Assembly (NCBI GenBank): GCA_964023275.1
Contig: OZ029915.1
Location: 16,064,712-16,128,711, forward strand
DNA from: Norana najaformis
Lineage: Eukaryota; Annelida; Clitellata; Crassiclitellata; Hormogastridae
Direction of reading: 5' to 3'
Length of the DNA stretch: 64,000 nucleotides
Part shown: positions 31,407-41,249 of the stretch, in pieces
Position numbering within the stretch: position 1 is the stretch's first letter
Layout: each line of letters opens with the position of its first letter
The notes under the pieces: generated by a model
Told to the model about the DNA's origin: nothing
The model's input: only the letters and a program-made list of their open reading frames with translations
Databases searched by the model: none
Translations under genes and position numbers: made by a program

Positions 31407-32717
31407 TCAGAAGAGTCTTGAAAGTGCATCACAGTTTTTATTCAATATGCCGCTCCGATGCTTAACTTCAATATCAAACGGTTGCAAAGACAAGGCCCAA
31501 TGTGTCAACCTTGAACTGTTAGGTGCACATGCAGTTAAGTATTTCAGTGGATTATGGTCGGTATACAAGATTATTTTGGCTCCCGATACAAAATGCTCAA
31601 ACCTTTGCAAAGCAAAAATAACAGCATAACTTTCTTTTTCTATAGTGCTCCACTTTCTCTGTGTATCAGACAATTTACGTGAAGCAAATGCAATACATGT
31701 AGGTCTTTCAGAACCATCTTTAAACTGAGCCAAACAAACTCCCATTGCATAATTGGGTGCATCCGTCAGAATAATAAAAGGCTTCTGAAAATCAGGTGCA
31801 ACTAAAACTTGAGAACTACTCAAAGCTTGTTTTAACTTAACAAAAGCCTCGTATGCCTTACCATGAAGTTTATGATCCACCAAAGATTTGCCCTTAGTTA
31901 ACTCCGTTAAAGGCAACGCAATATTAGCATAATCAGGGATGAAGGACCTGTAATACCCTGCCAAACCTAGAAACTGTCTGAGTTCCTTCTTGGTGGTAGG
32001 TGGTGGGATATTTTGAATAGCAGTTATTTTGTCCTGATCTACTTCCTTAATCCCAGAACCAAGCAAATGACCAAGCCATTTAACTTTAGGCTTACAAAAC
32101 ATGCATTTAGCAACTTTCAGTGTCAATCCAGAACTACTAACTGAAGTCAAAACACCTTCCAAATGCTTTAAATGATCCTCCCAAGATCTCGAATAAACAG
32201 CAAAGTCATCAATGTAAGCATCTGCATAATCAACATGAGGTTCTAAAATCTTGTTGGCAATCCTTTGATAAGTTGCACTAGCCCCTTTCAACCCAAAAGG
32301 CATTCTCAACCACTGATACATCCCTCTGTGCGTTACAAATGCTGTTAATTCCCTTGAACCTTCCTCCATAGGAACTTGCCAGTAACCTGACGAACAATCA
32401 AGTGTTGTAATGTAATAAGCACTTGCTACTTGATTAATCAAATCCTCCCTATGACAAATAGGAAAACTGTCAGTTACAGTAAACGAATTAACTTCCCGGA
32501 AATCACAACATAATCTAAGACTTTTACCGTCAGCTTTTTTCACACAAACAATAGGATGAGCCCATGGACTATTTGACTCCTCAATCAGTCCATCAGCCAA
32601 CAGTTGATTGATTTGGCGGTCAACCTCCTGTTTAAAAAGTTGGGGGATTCTATAAGGCTTCTGTCTCCGTGGACAGACTTCCCCTGCAAGCGGATCGAAT
32701 GAGTTCCCACCTTGCAT
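31407..32717 (-). CDS. Gmr1-like reverse transcriptase and RNase H
   Basis: 436 residues. RT blocks: QKPYRIPQLFKQEVDRQI, SPWAHPIVCVKKADGK, LRLCCDFREVN, TTLDCSSGYWQVPM (first Asp), RMPFGLKGASATYQR and DAYIDDFAVYS (YIDD). These are followed by the Ty3-type connection (FLGLAGYYRSFIPDY). RNase H: IILTDAPNYAMG (Asp), TIEKESYAVIFAL (Glu) and ILYTDHNPLKYL (Asp), ending with a chromovirus-like CDALSRL. All catalytic residues look intact. The N-terminal side (KFASVFDDRLGLCKVGTHS, about 32720-32770) is in another frame, so one indel lies near 32700. There is no integrase downstream; the stop is followed by the polypurine tract. Confidence 0.9.
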   Translation of the reverse strand: MQGGNSFDPLAGEVCPRRQKPYRIPQLFKQEVDRQINQLLADGLIEESNSPWAHPIVCVKKADGKSLRLCCDFREVNSFTVTDSFPICHREDLINQVASAYYITTLDCSSGYWQVPMEEGSRELTAFVTHRGMYQWLRMPFGLKGASATYQRIANKILEPHVDYADAYIDDFAVYSRSWEDHLKHLEGVLTSVSSSGLTLKVAKCMFCKPKVKWLGHLLGSGIKEVDQDKITAIQNIPPPTTKKELRQFLGLAGYYRSFIPDYANIALPLTELTKGKSLVDHKLHGKAYEAFVKLKQALSSSQVLVAPDFQKPFIILTDAPNYAMGVCLAQFKDGSERPTCIAFASRKLSDTQRKWSTIEKESYAVIFALQRFEHFVSGAKIILYTDHNPLKYLTACAPNSSRLTHWALSLQPFDIEVKHRSGILNKNCDALSRLF

Positions 32718-32770
32718 AATCCCAGTCGGTCATCAAACACCGATGCAAATTTCTGTAAAATGCCCTTTAA

Positions 32771-34222
32771 CTCACTACCGACCGCACGGTACTAATCGGT
32801 AGTAACGTCAGCCGACCGCACGGTACTAATCGGTAGTAGATGGGACTAGTCATATCGTAACCTCTTGTTTATTTGTAATCCTTATAATTTTAGAATTCTA
32901 CGTCATTTAGGCAAATAGGTATAATTTTAATCCATATTACATCAGCAGAATCCCTGGAAAACACCTCAAAAATATAAAAACCAACCAATCAAAATGGGCA
33001 TTTAAATCGGCCAGCGTGTAGTTAAAAATGGATATTTAAATGTCCCAAAATGGCAAAGCGTTGTTTACCGGAGGAAGAAATTCGCCAATCGATCGACGAA
33101 TGGTCGTATATTAACGAAAGTTGTGATTCTACTGATGAATAAAACGTGTCAGATGGATCACACAAGACTGTTGGCAATACGAAGTGAACAAGTGGCACAC
33201 TGATATGGAGTTTGATGACAATGGCATCCGCTATATGCCTGCGGCGATTGTGGGTCAGTTTTCAGTTACCCGGAAAATGTTGTGTTGAGAAATATAATTA
33301 TAGCTCGGAAAAGAAGAGAAGATAAAATGATAAAGAATGGTGTTTACCTTATGTATATATGTCAAACACTGACACAGATATCACAAGTTCAGTTAGTTTT
33401 GCTTTTAGGCTTTTCCTGTAATTTTCTTCAGTTTTTACCCAACGGTCTAAATACTAAAAAAATTGTATATCTTTCAGTTTTGAAAATATTTTTAAAATTT
33501 CTGTTTGGTTCTATCTGGCAACAATTTCTGCACATTTCTTGTGCCTAACTACCATATGTTGTCACTTACAATTCTTATGTAGACTGTCTTGAAGGTAAAC
33601 ATATAACAAATTTTTGGGGTACAGTTGGGGGCAACTTTGGATATCCCAAAACAAATTTTCCCCAAAAAACTTGACAGATGAATGGGGAGAGGAGATAAAA
33701 TGCTAAAGAATGGTACTTACCTTATGCCTACACGTCAAAAACCAACAGAGATATCATAAGTTCAATTTGTTTTACTTTTATCCTTTTTCCTGTAATTTTC
33801 TTCAGTTTTTATGACAACGGTCTAAATACTAAAAAAATTGTATCTCTTTCAGTTATGAAAATATTTTTAAAATTTCTGTTTGGTTCTATCTGGCAACAAT
33901 TTCTGCACATTTTTTTATGCTCAATTTATATATGTTGTCATTCAAAAGTTTTGTAGACTGTCTTGAAGATAAAAATATAGCAAATTTTTTGGGGGCTATA
34001 GTTTGGGGCAACTTGGGGTACCCCAAAATTTCTTTTTTCAAAAAACTTACAGATGGTTGGGAAGAGGAGATAAAATGCTAAAGAATGGTGCTTACCTTAT
34101 GTCTACATGTAAAAAACTGACAGAGATAAAACAAGTTCAAATTTTTTATTTTTTGGCCGTTTTTGCCAAAAATGTGCGGTCATGAGGGGGTAGGTGAAAA
34201 AATTTCTGCGGTCGTTAACGGG
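32771..34222. mobile_element. piggyBac-like element in the Gmr1 pol region, 1452 bp
   Basis: Flanked by TTAA at 32767-32770 and 34223-34226. Ends CTCACTACCGACCGCACGG and (reverse complement) CCCGTTAACGACCGCAG share the core CGACCGCA. Near the left end a 28-bp unit (CCGACCGCACGGTACTAATC…) is repeated (32778, 32812). At 33049 a short frame MAKRCLPEEEIRQSIDEWSY may be a transposase N terminus. The rest lacks a DDE domain and is mostly the tandem repeat at 33300-34200. The insertion supplies the stop codon of the integrase ORF. Confidence 0.75.
33310..34175. repeat. About 374-bp tandem repeat inside the piggyBac-like element
   Basis: GATAAAATG(A/C)TAAAGAATGG recurs at 33321, 33694 and 34069 (spacing 373 and 375). 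The following TTTTCCTGTAATTTTCTTCA and TGTTTGGTTCTATCTGGCAA are shared. There are two full copies plus a partial third. Confidence 0.9.
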
Positions 34223-35207
34223 TTAACTGATTTTGCTGCTCCACGCTCAAATGTTTTAGGTCAATCTGATCGAGTGTAGTTGTCTGATCCTTTACATCAC
34301 TGAAGTTATTTTCGGGTTGATACTCGACATGCCCAAAATCTTCCTCCCCTTCACATATTAAACCAACTGCACTAACCCTTGGGTTAAACTGTCTTAAGTA
34401 GTTAGCATGCATGGTTCTTTCACTTCCATCTGGCAACTGTACCACATAACTGTATGAGGAAACCTTCTTTGTAACGATTCCTGGTCCAATCCAACCTGCA
34501 CTTAATTTATCAGATTGATCTTTCTGGAGAATTACCACCTGATCTCCTGTTTCAAACTTCTTATCCTTTGACCTTAGATTGTAATAATGAGCATACTGTG
34601 ACTGAGCCTTCTTTGCATGCTCCTCAGCAATTTCTTTGGTTACCTGCAGTTGTTCCTTTAACCTTTTCATGTACTTGCTGGTATCAGCTAACTCACAAGG
34701 CAAAATCTGATCCCCTATCCAGGTTTCTTTCAGGATGGTTAACGGTCCACGACCCCTCTGTCCATAAGTCATCATAAAAGGACTCACCCCTGTTGTGGCA
34801 TTAGGCAACTCCCTATAAGCCCACAACAAAAATGGCAATACCCTTTCCCAGCCTTTAGGTTTCTTCCTCACTACCTGATGAAGCATATTCTTAAGAGTTT
34901 GATTCCACCTCTCCACAATAGCATTTCCTTCCGGATGGTATGGAGTACTAAACCTTGGAGAACAGCCAGTTCTTTTCATGAACTCATTCATAAGCTTCCC
35001 TCTGAAACTCGCTGCTCTATCTGTGACTAATACCCTAGGTATTCCAGTGTAAGCAAACATTTCCAGTAATGCCTCACATATAGCCTCTGCACTAATTGTT
35101 CTCAAAGGTCTTGCATCTGGCCACCTAGAACACTGATCCACCAAGCACAGCACATACTTAAAGCCTCTTGACACTTGCTCAGATGGTCCAATAGTGTCAC
35201 AATTCAT
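34215..35207 (-). CDS. Gmr1-like integrase core and C-terminal domain
   Basis: 330 residues. Catalytic triad: Asp in MNCDTIGPS, Asp in VLVTDRAASFRGK and Glu in GNAIVERWNQTLKNML, with typical D-D-35-E spacing. A C-terminal region with the GDQVVILQK and KLSAGWIGPGIVTKK (GPxxV-type) blocks follows. The reading begins upstream (VVRPANAFEI, before the Met at 35207), so the listed start is only the first Met in this frame. A one-base frame change at about 35240 separates it from the zinc-finger part. Its C-terminus is cut by the piggyBac-like insertion (last residues QNQLTR run into inserted sequence). Confidence 0.88.
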   Translation of the reverse strand: MNCDTIGPSEQVSRGFKYVLCLVDQCSRWPDARPLRTISAEAICEALLEMFAYTGIPRVLVTDRAASFRGKLMNEFMKRTGCSPRFSTPYHPEGNAIVERWNQTLKNMLHQVVRKKPKGWERVLPFLLWAYRELPNATTGVSPFMMTYGQRGRGPLTILKETWIGDQILPCELADTSKYMKRLKEQLQVTKEIAEEHAKKAQSQYAHYYNLRSKDKKFETGDQVVILQKDQSDKLSAGWIGPGIVTKKVSSYSYVVQLPDGSERTMHANYLRQFNPRVSAVGLICEGEEDFGHVEYQPENNFSDVKDQTTTLDQIDLKHLSVEQQNQLTR

Positions 35208-35211
35208 TATT

Positions 35212-35580
35212 TCAAAAGCATTGGCTGGTCTTACTACTGGTGTAGATCGGAACTCGATCCTTTACTGTTTTTCTCCTTCTCAACCGACATGCAGTACAGC
35301 TCTGACAATAACTCTTGATCTGTTTGTTCATCTCAGGCCAAAAGAATGAAGACTTAATTCTCTGGCTAGTTTTCCTTGAACCAAAATGTCCTCCCCATGC
35401 AGAGTCATGAGCCAACTCCAAAATTTCTTTAATTTTCACCTTGGGTACAACCACTTGATGAACGATCTCTTCCCCAATATTATCTTTATGGAACAGGAGT
35501 TTATCCACTGCTCTGATGTAAAATCCATCTTCCAGTTTTTCTCCTTTTGTCCAACACTCTTTCAATCCATCATCTGCCAA
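35212..35580 (-). CDS. Gmr1-like integrase N-terminal HHCC zinc finger
   Basis: 122 residues. After an acidic, lysine-rich start it shows the HHCC finger: ILELAHDSAWGGHFGS, then FFWPEMNKQIKSYCQSCTAC. The finger is complete. A frame change near 35240 follows directly. Upstream in the same direction is the acidic spacer encoded at 35570-35947. Confidence 0.85.
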   Translation of the reverse strand: MADDGLKECWTKGEKLEDGFYIRAVDKLLFHKDNIGEEIVHQVVVPKVKIKEILELAHDSAWGGHFGSRKTSQRIKSSFFWPEMNKQIKSYCQSCTACRLRRRKTVKDRVPIYTSSKTSQCF

Positions 35581-35947
35581 ATGTCATCAATTCAGCTGCC
35601 TTGACCAGTTGTCCTGTATCATCCAACTCATCTATGTCATCAACTACATCCTCTATAACAACCTCATTGGAATTCTCTTCTTTACTTAATTCTACAACGC
35701 TATGCTCCTCATCTGACCTATCCTCAACCTGTATCACCTCTCTTACCTCTAAGCTGTCATACTTATCTGGAGATAATTCAGTGTCAGTCACCAAAGCAAC
35801 ATCAGCTGTCCCCTGGCTCTGTTTCAGGGCTTTATAATCATCTAAAGACAACAGACATTCTGTTTCAGAATTAAGTCCATTAGTCACAGCACAAGTCAAC
35901 ATCACTGCCACCTTATCAGATCCTTTATCAATCAACACACATGGCAA
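35570..35947 (-). CDS. Gmr1-like pol spacer and protease end
   Basis: 125 residues. It begins PCVLIDKGSDKVAVMLTCAV, probably the end of the protease region, followed by a strongly acidic segment (VEDRSDEEHSVVELSKEEN, VVIEDVVDDIDELDD) and a lead into the integrase. It ends where LINE-C is inserted. The acidic part has no domain that I recognise. Confidence 0.6.
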   Translation of the reverse strand: MPCVLIDKGSDKVAVMLTCAVTNGLNSETECLLSLDDYKALKQSQGTADVALVTDTELSPDKYDSLEVREVIQVEDRSDEEHSVVELSKEENSNEVVIEDVVDDIDELDDTGQLVKAAELMTFGR

Positions 35948-35981
35948 ATTTAGAATATCAGCTTCGCTTCTTCTTTCTTCT

Positions 35982-36407
35982 TTATGTTCTCTGCCCCTCG
36001 GCAGGTTCGTATGTCCAATGACGCCATCTTTCTCTGTTCTGTGCCTCTCTCTTCAGTCCACTGTATCCCTCCTCTGTCATCATCCAGTCCAGTAGCATTG
36101 CTCTTGGTCTTCCACGTGTTCTTTTTCCCTCCATTCTTCCTTCGATGATGTCTTTTAATAGGGTGTCCCCTCTCAGGATGTGGCCGATCCATTTTCTCTG
36201 TCGTCCGCGTATAGTGCCTATCAAGGATCTTTTTTCCTCTACCAGCTGCAATATTTCTTCATTGGTTCTTCGCTCCCTCCAGCTGACTCTCTCAATTTTA
36301 CGCCAAATCCACATCTCAAAGGCCTCTAGTCTTTTAATGTCCTCCTTCCGCATTGTCCACGTCTCTGAGCCATACTGGACGACACTCCATACCAATGTTT
36401 TAACCAT
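35982..36407 (-). pseudogene. LINE-C C-terminal domain after the frame break
   Basis: 141 residues continue the protein: [40 protein letters not shown] and [14 protein letters not shown], the usual C-terminal region of RTE-like LINEs. The ORF finder start (Met 36407) is not a true start. One missing base in the A run at about 36412 explains the split. Confidence 0.85.
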
Positions 36408-38872
36408 TCTCTTTTTAGCTTCCTGCTTAGATTGCCTCTGAGTAGCTCCCTCCTTTTATAAAATGCATCCTTTCCCATAGCTATCCCTCTTTTTATTTCC
36501 ACTTGGCACCTTGCATCGTCCGTAACCATACTTCCCAGATAGCAGAACTTCTCCACCCTTTCCAATTCTTCTCCATTTAACATGATCTTTACATCCTTTT
36601 CATTTCCTTTGCTTACCCTCATGACCTTTGTTTTCTTTACATTTATTTTCATGTCGTAGTTCAATGATATCCTGTTTAATCGGTTCATCATCCTTTGTAG
36701 GCCTTCTTGGCTGCCTGCTATCATCGCTTGATCATCTGCAAATCTCAGTGCTTTCACCATTTTCCCCCCCACTTTTATCCCCTCATCCATCTCTTCCTTC
36801 GTCTCTCTGATGATTTCCTCTATATAGATGTTGAATAGAACCGGTGACAGTGGGCATCCTTGCCTCACTCCCCTACCGATTTTTCCCGGTTCTGAGAATT
36901 CTCCATCGATTCTTATCTTCATTCTTTGTCCCATGTATAGATTTCCTATCAATCTTCTTTCTCTCCATTCCACTCCCATTCGTCTCAGTATCTTCATTAG
37001 TTTCCTCCAATCTACTCTGTCAAAAGCTTTTTCATAGTCAACAAAACAGATGTACACGTCCTGACCATGTTGGATGCTTCTCTCCGTCAATACTCTAAGT
37101 GCCGCTATTGCATCTCTTGTCCCTCCGTACTGGTCCTCTCCTAGACACTTGTCTGTTTCGGCCTTTGCCTGCAGTCTTTTTGTTATTATCCTTAACATGA
37201 TTTTTGATGCGTGGGTAAGTAGACTTATAGTGCGATGTTCCTCACACCTTGTTGCATTCGGCTTCTTCTGTATTGGTATCACTATTGACTGGAGAAAGTC
37301 TTCAGGCCATGCTCCTGTGTCATATATGTCCTGACATAGTTGCACCAACTCTTTCATAGCTCCTTCCCCCAGGTTCTTCAGTATTTCTATTGGGATATTA
37401 TCAATTCCTTCTGCCTTTCCGTTTTTCATGTCGTTGATTGCGGTTATCACCTCTTCTCTCATCACCCTCATTCCATTGTTGTTCTCTGCTTGTGCCTCTT
37501 CTTGTTCTCGTTCTTGTTCTTCCATTTGCTCCTCAATGCTGCTGCTTCCCGTGTACAGCTCCTCCACATATTCCCTCCATCTGTTTCTTATTTCCCCTGC
37601 GTCTGTTAATAGCCCGCCGTCCTTATCCTTTATTACATTTCCTCTTCCCATGTTCTGTCTCTTTCCTAGTGATTTTATTTTGCTGTATACTAGATCGTCG
37701 CATCCCTGTTCCTGGAGCATCTCCAGCTCCCTGCATCTTTCCTCCCACCATTTTTCTCTTGCTTTTTCCGTTGTTCTTCTCAATTGGTTGTTCAGTCTTT
37801 TGTATTCTTTTCTTGCCTCTTCTGTGCTCTGATGTTTCCATTTTCTTCTTTCTTCCATTTCATTAATCATCTCCTGGGTTATCCACGGTTTTCGGGGTTC
37901 TATATCCTTTTGGAATCCTACCGTTTCCGTCGCCTCTTTGATCACCGTCTGTTTTAGGCTCATCCACCTCTCCTCTGTTGTTGCTCCCTCCTTTACCTTT
38001 ACTACCTTTTCCTCTATTTTCTCCGATAGTTCGCTCATCTTTGTCTTTATCCTTTCCTTGTTCCATTTCATCTTTTTTGTTCTTCTCTTTTTGATGAACT
38101 TTAGTTGTAGGTTCACTGACATAGCTACCATGTTATGGTCTGTATCTGCGTCTGCACCTGGGAGAGCTCTTGAGTTTTTCACGCTGTTTCTGTATCTCTG
38201 TCTGACCATTATGTAGTCCAGTTGATATCTTTCACGATCCCCTGGTGATTTCCATGTGTACCTTCGTCTTTTTTCCTGCTGGAGCCATGTATTTGTCACT
38301 ACCAGTTTCTGTCTTTTACAGAATTCTATCAATTTCTCTCCTCTCTCGTTTCTGTTTCCTAGTCCAAATTTCCCTATTATACCCTCCTGTTCTCCCTCTC
38401 CTACTACTGCATTCCAGTCCCCCATCACTACTACGTAATCCGTGCCTTTAATGTTTTCAAGTTCCCTCTCTATCTCCTCGTACATGACATCCACCTCATC
38501 CTCTTCATGTGTTGACGTAGGCATGTATACTTGTACTACTATGATGTCCACTGGGTATGCTCGTATTGACACCATGATCATCCTATCCTCATGTCTTTCT
38601 ATTTTCGTCACCGCTTTTGCTGCCTTCTCCGACAGTAGAATCGCCACACCGTTTTGGTTCTTATCTCCTCCAGCATAGACAACCCTGATGCCATCACTCG
38701 TGATTTCTCCTCCCTCCCTCCATCTCACCTCTGCCAATCCTAGGATGTCAATTTCTGCTCTCTTCATTTCTCCTATAACATTTGCTAGTTTTCCTGGTCT
38801 TGCCATTGTTCTTACATTCCATGTCGCTATCTTTAGTTTTTCCTTCTTCGCTAGGTACTCCAAATGCCCCAC
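35985..38872 (-). mobile_element. LINE-C, RTE-like LINE with one frame break
   Basis: Inserted into the Gmr1-like protease region. It codes on the minus strand for one long protein in two frames: 38872-36326 (848 residues) and 36407-35982 (141 residues, last part). It ends shortly after the coding stop, as in RTE elements (AAAGAAGAAAGAAGAAGCG tail). No clear target duplication was found. The exact ends are uncertain by about 20 bp. Confidence 0.85.
36326..38872 (-). CDS. LINE-C endonuclease-reverse transcriptase
   Basis: 848 residues. APE endonuclease at the N terminus: [48 protein letters not shown] and [11 protein letters not shown]. Then a long basic, helical linker (about 260-450). RT follows: [68 protein letters not shown] and [15 protein letters not shown] (FADD). 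All catalytic residues look intact. After about residue 825 the frame is lost at an A run near 36412, so the final residues ([13 protein letters not shown]) are out of frame. The likely start is [12 protein letters not shown], but upstream residues cannot be excluded. Confidence 0.88.
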   Translation of the reverse strand: MGHLEYLAKKEKLKIATWNVRTMARPGKLANVIGEMKRAEIDILGLAEVRWREGGEITSDGIRVVYAGGDKNQNGVAILLSEKAAKAVTKIERHEDRMIMVSIRAYPVDIIVVQVYMPTSTHEEDEVDVMYEEIERELENIKGTDYVVVMGDWNAVVGEGEQEGIIGKFGLGNRNERGEKLIEFCKRQKLVVTNTWLQQEKRRRYTWKSPGDRERYQLDYIMVRQRYRNSVKNSRALPGADADTDHNMVAMSVNLQLKFIKKRRTKKMKWNKERIKTKMSELSEKIEEKVVKVKEGATTEERWMSLKQTVIKEATETVGFQKDIEPRKPWITQEMINEMEERRKWKHQSTEEARKEYKRLNNQLRRTTEKAREKWWEERCRELEMLQEQGCDDLVYSKIKSLGKRQNMGRGNVIKDKDGGLLTDAGEIRNRWREYVEELYTGSSSIEEQMEEQEREQEEAQAENNNGMRVMREEVITAINDMKNGKAEGIDNIPIEILKNLGEGAMKELVQLCQDIYDTGAWPEDFLQSIVIPIQKKPNATRCEEHRTISLLTHASKIMLRIITKRLQAKAETDKCLGEDQYGGTRDAIAALRVLTERSIQHGQDVYICFVDYEKAFDRVDWRKLMKILRRMGVEWRERRLIGNLYMGQRMKIRIDGEFSEPGKIGRGVRQGCPLSPVLFNIYIEEIIRETKEEMDEGIKVGGKMVKALRFADDQAMIAGSQEGLQRMMNRLNRISLNYDMKINVKKTKVMRVSKGNEKDVKIMLNGEELERVEKFCYLGSMVTDDARCQVEIKRGIAMGKDAFYKRRELLRGNLSRKLKREWLKHWYGVSSSMAQRRGQCGRRTLKD

Positions 38873-38876
38873 GTAA

Positions 38877-39030
38877 TTTCACTTTCCCCACTGGTTGACT
38901 GCCAACGATAACCTTTTGTTCACGACAGTAATTTCACTGCCTGAATCCAACAACGCATCACACTGTACATTGCCAATAGATAACTTTACCCTGGGTATGC
39001 AAGATAAAGCTAGACCCTTGTTAACCACAG
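38877..39030 (-). pseudogene. Gmr1-like aspartic protease, split
   Basis: The minus strand reads CDALLDSGSEITVVNKRL, the retroviral-type protease active site (DSG), followed by a few residues (NQWGKVKLRG). LINE-C then interrupts it. The remaining half lies at about 35960-35900. Confidence 0.75.
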
Positions 39031-39207
39031 ACACTTTCTCAGCAGCTACTTCCAGAGCATTGAGTGTAAACAGAGTCTAATTCTAAATCAACCTCTTCCT
39101 CTTTCTTCCGCTCTTCTCTCTTTTTCCTGAGTTCAGATTCCTGTGCCCCAAGAACAAATTCAGATTCTCTAAAATAATCATAAGGACCATACAGCACTTC
39201 CCAAGGA

Positions 39208-40476
39208 TTACAAAAAACCCTCACGTTCAAACCATTCGTCCTCCTCGTCAACCATAATACGACTCACATTTGTCTCCCTTACCTCATCCTCCACCACCAT
39301 ATGACTGACCTTTGCCTCAGACGCTTGAAATTTTTTACCAGTATTTTTAGGACAATTGGCTTTCAAGTGCTGGTCAGAAGAACAGAGAAAACACTTTGGT
39401 TTCTCAGATTTTCCTCCCATTTCCCCTTTGTTCATTCCCACAGTATTCCCTTTTCCTTTTATGTTAAACTTTGGAAAACTGGGTTTCTTCTCAACCTCTT
39501 TCGTATCCTCTGGACATTTCTGAAAAGGTTTTCTTTCCCCAAATTTTGATGGAAATTCGTAACAAGTGTCCTTGAAATTTGGATTCTCAGACATGTTTAT
39601 CGAAAAAATGTCTGTAAGCTCAGCCAAACGAATTGGATCAAGCCACCCATCACTCTCTTTGGCCACAACATGAGACCTAACCACAAAAGACATACACTCT
39701 TTCATCTTGTCAGCCACCCACAAGTCTTGGAGTTTCTGAAATGTATTAACCTCCCTGGACTCAAGGTAAAATCTGAGATAGGTAGAGAGTCTTGTTGCAA
39801 ATTGCATCCATGACTCCGTACCAGACTTTTCAGCTTTAGCAAACTGGGCACGATACTGCTGTGGTGTCAACCTAAACTCAAGCAACAAAACAGCTTTCAA
39901 ATTTGCATATGTGCTTATCTGATCAGCTGGAAGTCTTCTTACCAACTTCTTAGCTTTCTCAGACAAGAATGGCATTAAAAGAGCACATTTCAAATTTTCT
40001 GGATCCTGATACAATGCAAACATGCTTTCAACAGATTCAATATATAAAGGCAATTCAACTTCTTCTGCAGGCATCTTATGTAAAACATTCTTTAGAATAT
40101 CCCCAAATTTCTTTATTTTCGCACCTGCTGAGGCTTCTTCCTGAGTCTTTCTTTCTCTTTCTCTCACTGCTTCATCTCTAACCATCTTTTGTCCACGAAA
40201 CTGTTGATCCAACATCTCTCTCTGCCACTCCATTTGCTCTTTTCTCATCCTTTCTTCTATTTCCATCATCATCTGCATCATCTCAACCATTGTCATCTCC
40301 TTCACCAATTTTGTAGGTAAAGAGCCCTCTTTAAAACCCTTAGCTACCAGGCAAAATTCAACAAGTTGCTCTTTCTCTAGCTCTACTACAGCTGCAACAT
40401 CAGAACCAGCTTGAGCTAAAATCCCTATTGAAGCATCCTTACTATACCATTTAAGTTTTTCTCTCTCTTCTTCCAT
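39208..40476 (-). CDS. Gmr1-like Gag
   Basis: 422 residues. A charged N-terminal part (MVEMMQMMMEIEERMRKEQ, coiled-coil-like, residues 85-140) is followed by a capsid region with VESMFALYQ, KAKKLVRRLP, EFRLTPQQYRAQFAKAEK, ESWMQFATRLSTYLRFYL and WVADKMKECMS. This resembles the SCAN domain, which is known to derive from Gmr1-type Gag. One CCHC knuckle follows near residue 375: CFLCSSDQHLKANCP. Reading is intact. It lies directly after the roughly 580-bp leader. A short acidic/basic segment in another frame (39039-39251) links it to the protease. Confidence 0.85.
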   Translation of the reverse strand: MEEEREKLKWYSKDASIGILAQAGSDVAAVVELEKEQLVEFCLVAKGFKEGSLPTKLVKEMTMVEMMQMMMEIEERMRKEQMEWQREMLDQQFRGQKMVRDEAVRERERKTQEEASAGAKIKKFGDILKNVLHKMPAEEVELPLYIESVESMFALYQDPENLKCALLMPFLSEKAKKLVRRLPADQISTYANLKAVLLLEFRLTPQQYRAQFAKAEKSGTESWMQFATRLSTYLRFYLESREVNTFQKLQDLWVADKMKECMSFVVRSHVVAKESDGWLDPIRLAELTDIFSINMSENPNFKDTCYEFPSKFGERKPFQKCPEDTKEVEKKPSFPKFNIKGKGNTVGMNKGEMGGKSEKPKCFLCSSDQHLKANCPKNTGKKFQASEAKVSHMVVEDEVRETNVSRIMVDEEDEWFEREGFL

Positions 40477-41058
40477 GGCTTCAAATTACAGGCAAATTAC
40501 ACAAAAGTAATACCGCACAGTCAAGACCACTGGAACTTGGCTGGAACCAAAACTTGACTTCAACCAACATTCACTGGAACAGTCCGTTTGCGGATGGAAA
40601 GTCCATTAACCGGAAAGTCAAAGGCACACGAACCGAACAGCTGGAACAGTTGTCGTTCGTCGTCACACACTGGAACGCCTGCGTCGTCTGAAACCCTCAG
40701 AATTGCTCTAGAATTCGTCCGATAGAAAAGGCAAATGGCCGACTCACCGTCCGCCACTTCAAAACCCGCCGGAATTGACCTCTCCAGCCACCGTCTTCTA
40801 ACACGTGAAAACACCTCACGCCGACGACTGAGCCCAGCAGACCTATTCCACAGTGTTGTTTGACATCACCTTTTTGACTAATTCCGCAACTCGAATCAAA
40901 AACAGTTTACCGAGCAGCGTGGCACAATGCCCAATACCCGTTAAGTTGTTCACTTTGGCTCCATCTCCAAGCACCGTCTGACTTATTCTTCCGAACTTTT
41001 CACGCCAACTTTCAACTGAACTCCACGACCGAATACTATCCTGGTTACGGCACCAAAA
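40477..41058 (-). promoter_or_regulatory. Gmr1-like leader with primer-binding site at 41041-41055
   Basis: Three bases after the 5' LTR (TTT) the minus strand reads TGGTGCCGTAACCAG. It begins with TGG, complementary to a tRNA CCA end, so it is a good primer-binding site. Which tRNA cannot be stated by eye. The remaining leader is non-coding. Confidence 0.8.
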
Positions 41059-41244
41059 TGTCGCGAGCTAGTCGCAAAGTCAGAGTTCAGAAATAAGTCA
41101 ATACAATAACTTTTCACGCGTTTCTTCTTCTCGTTGTGCAATCTCAAACCGCCATAACTCAAGCCTTCCTCTAGACTGTCAACCTGCCCCTTGTATATGA
41201 AATTTAGTACGTAAGTGGGACCTGCCCAACCCTTGGTCCTGACA
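41059..41244 (-). repeat. 5' LTR of the Gmr1-like element
   Basis: 186 bp, 182 of 186 positions identical with the other LTR. Carries the element promoter by analogy. Followed by the ATGAT duplication. Confidence 0.95.
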
Positions 41245-41249
41245 ATGAT

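Larger units (their letters stand above)
30850..41244 (-). mobile_element. Gmr1-like LTR retrotransposon, complete outline
   Basis: Two 186-bp LTRs (30850-31035 and 41059-41244) start TGTCGCGAGC and end GTCCTGACA. They differ at 4 positions and are flanked by the 5-bp duplication ATGAT (30845-30849, 41245-41249). Reading the minus strand from 41244: LTR, primer-binding site, gag (40476-39208), protease (about 39030-38877), LINE-C insertion, spacer, integrase (35580-34215), piggyBac-like insertion, reverse transcriptase/RNase H (32717-31407), polypurine tract, LTR. Integrase ahead of RT is Ty1/copia order, yet the RT is Ty3/gypsy-like; this combination is known from Gmr1-like elements. It is broken by two insertions and frame shifts. 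Confidence 0.9.

Noticed and set aside
33310..34175. A CRISPR-like array
   Set aside because: The repeat units are about 374 bp, contiguous, without spacers, and lie in a eukaryotic transposon.
36628..38876. Many plus-strand open frames opposite LINE-C
   Set aside because: They are the complement of the 848-residue LINE-C protein and have no domain of their own.
30850..41244. Classification as a Ty1/copia element because integrase precedes RT
   Set aside because: The RT (YIDD, FLGLAGYYRSFIPDY connection), RNase H order and the GPxxV-type integrase C terminus are Ty3/gypsy-like. A Gmr1-like element explains the order.
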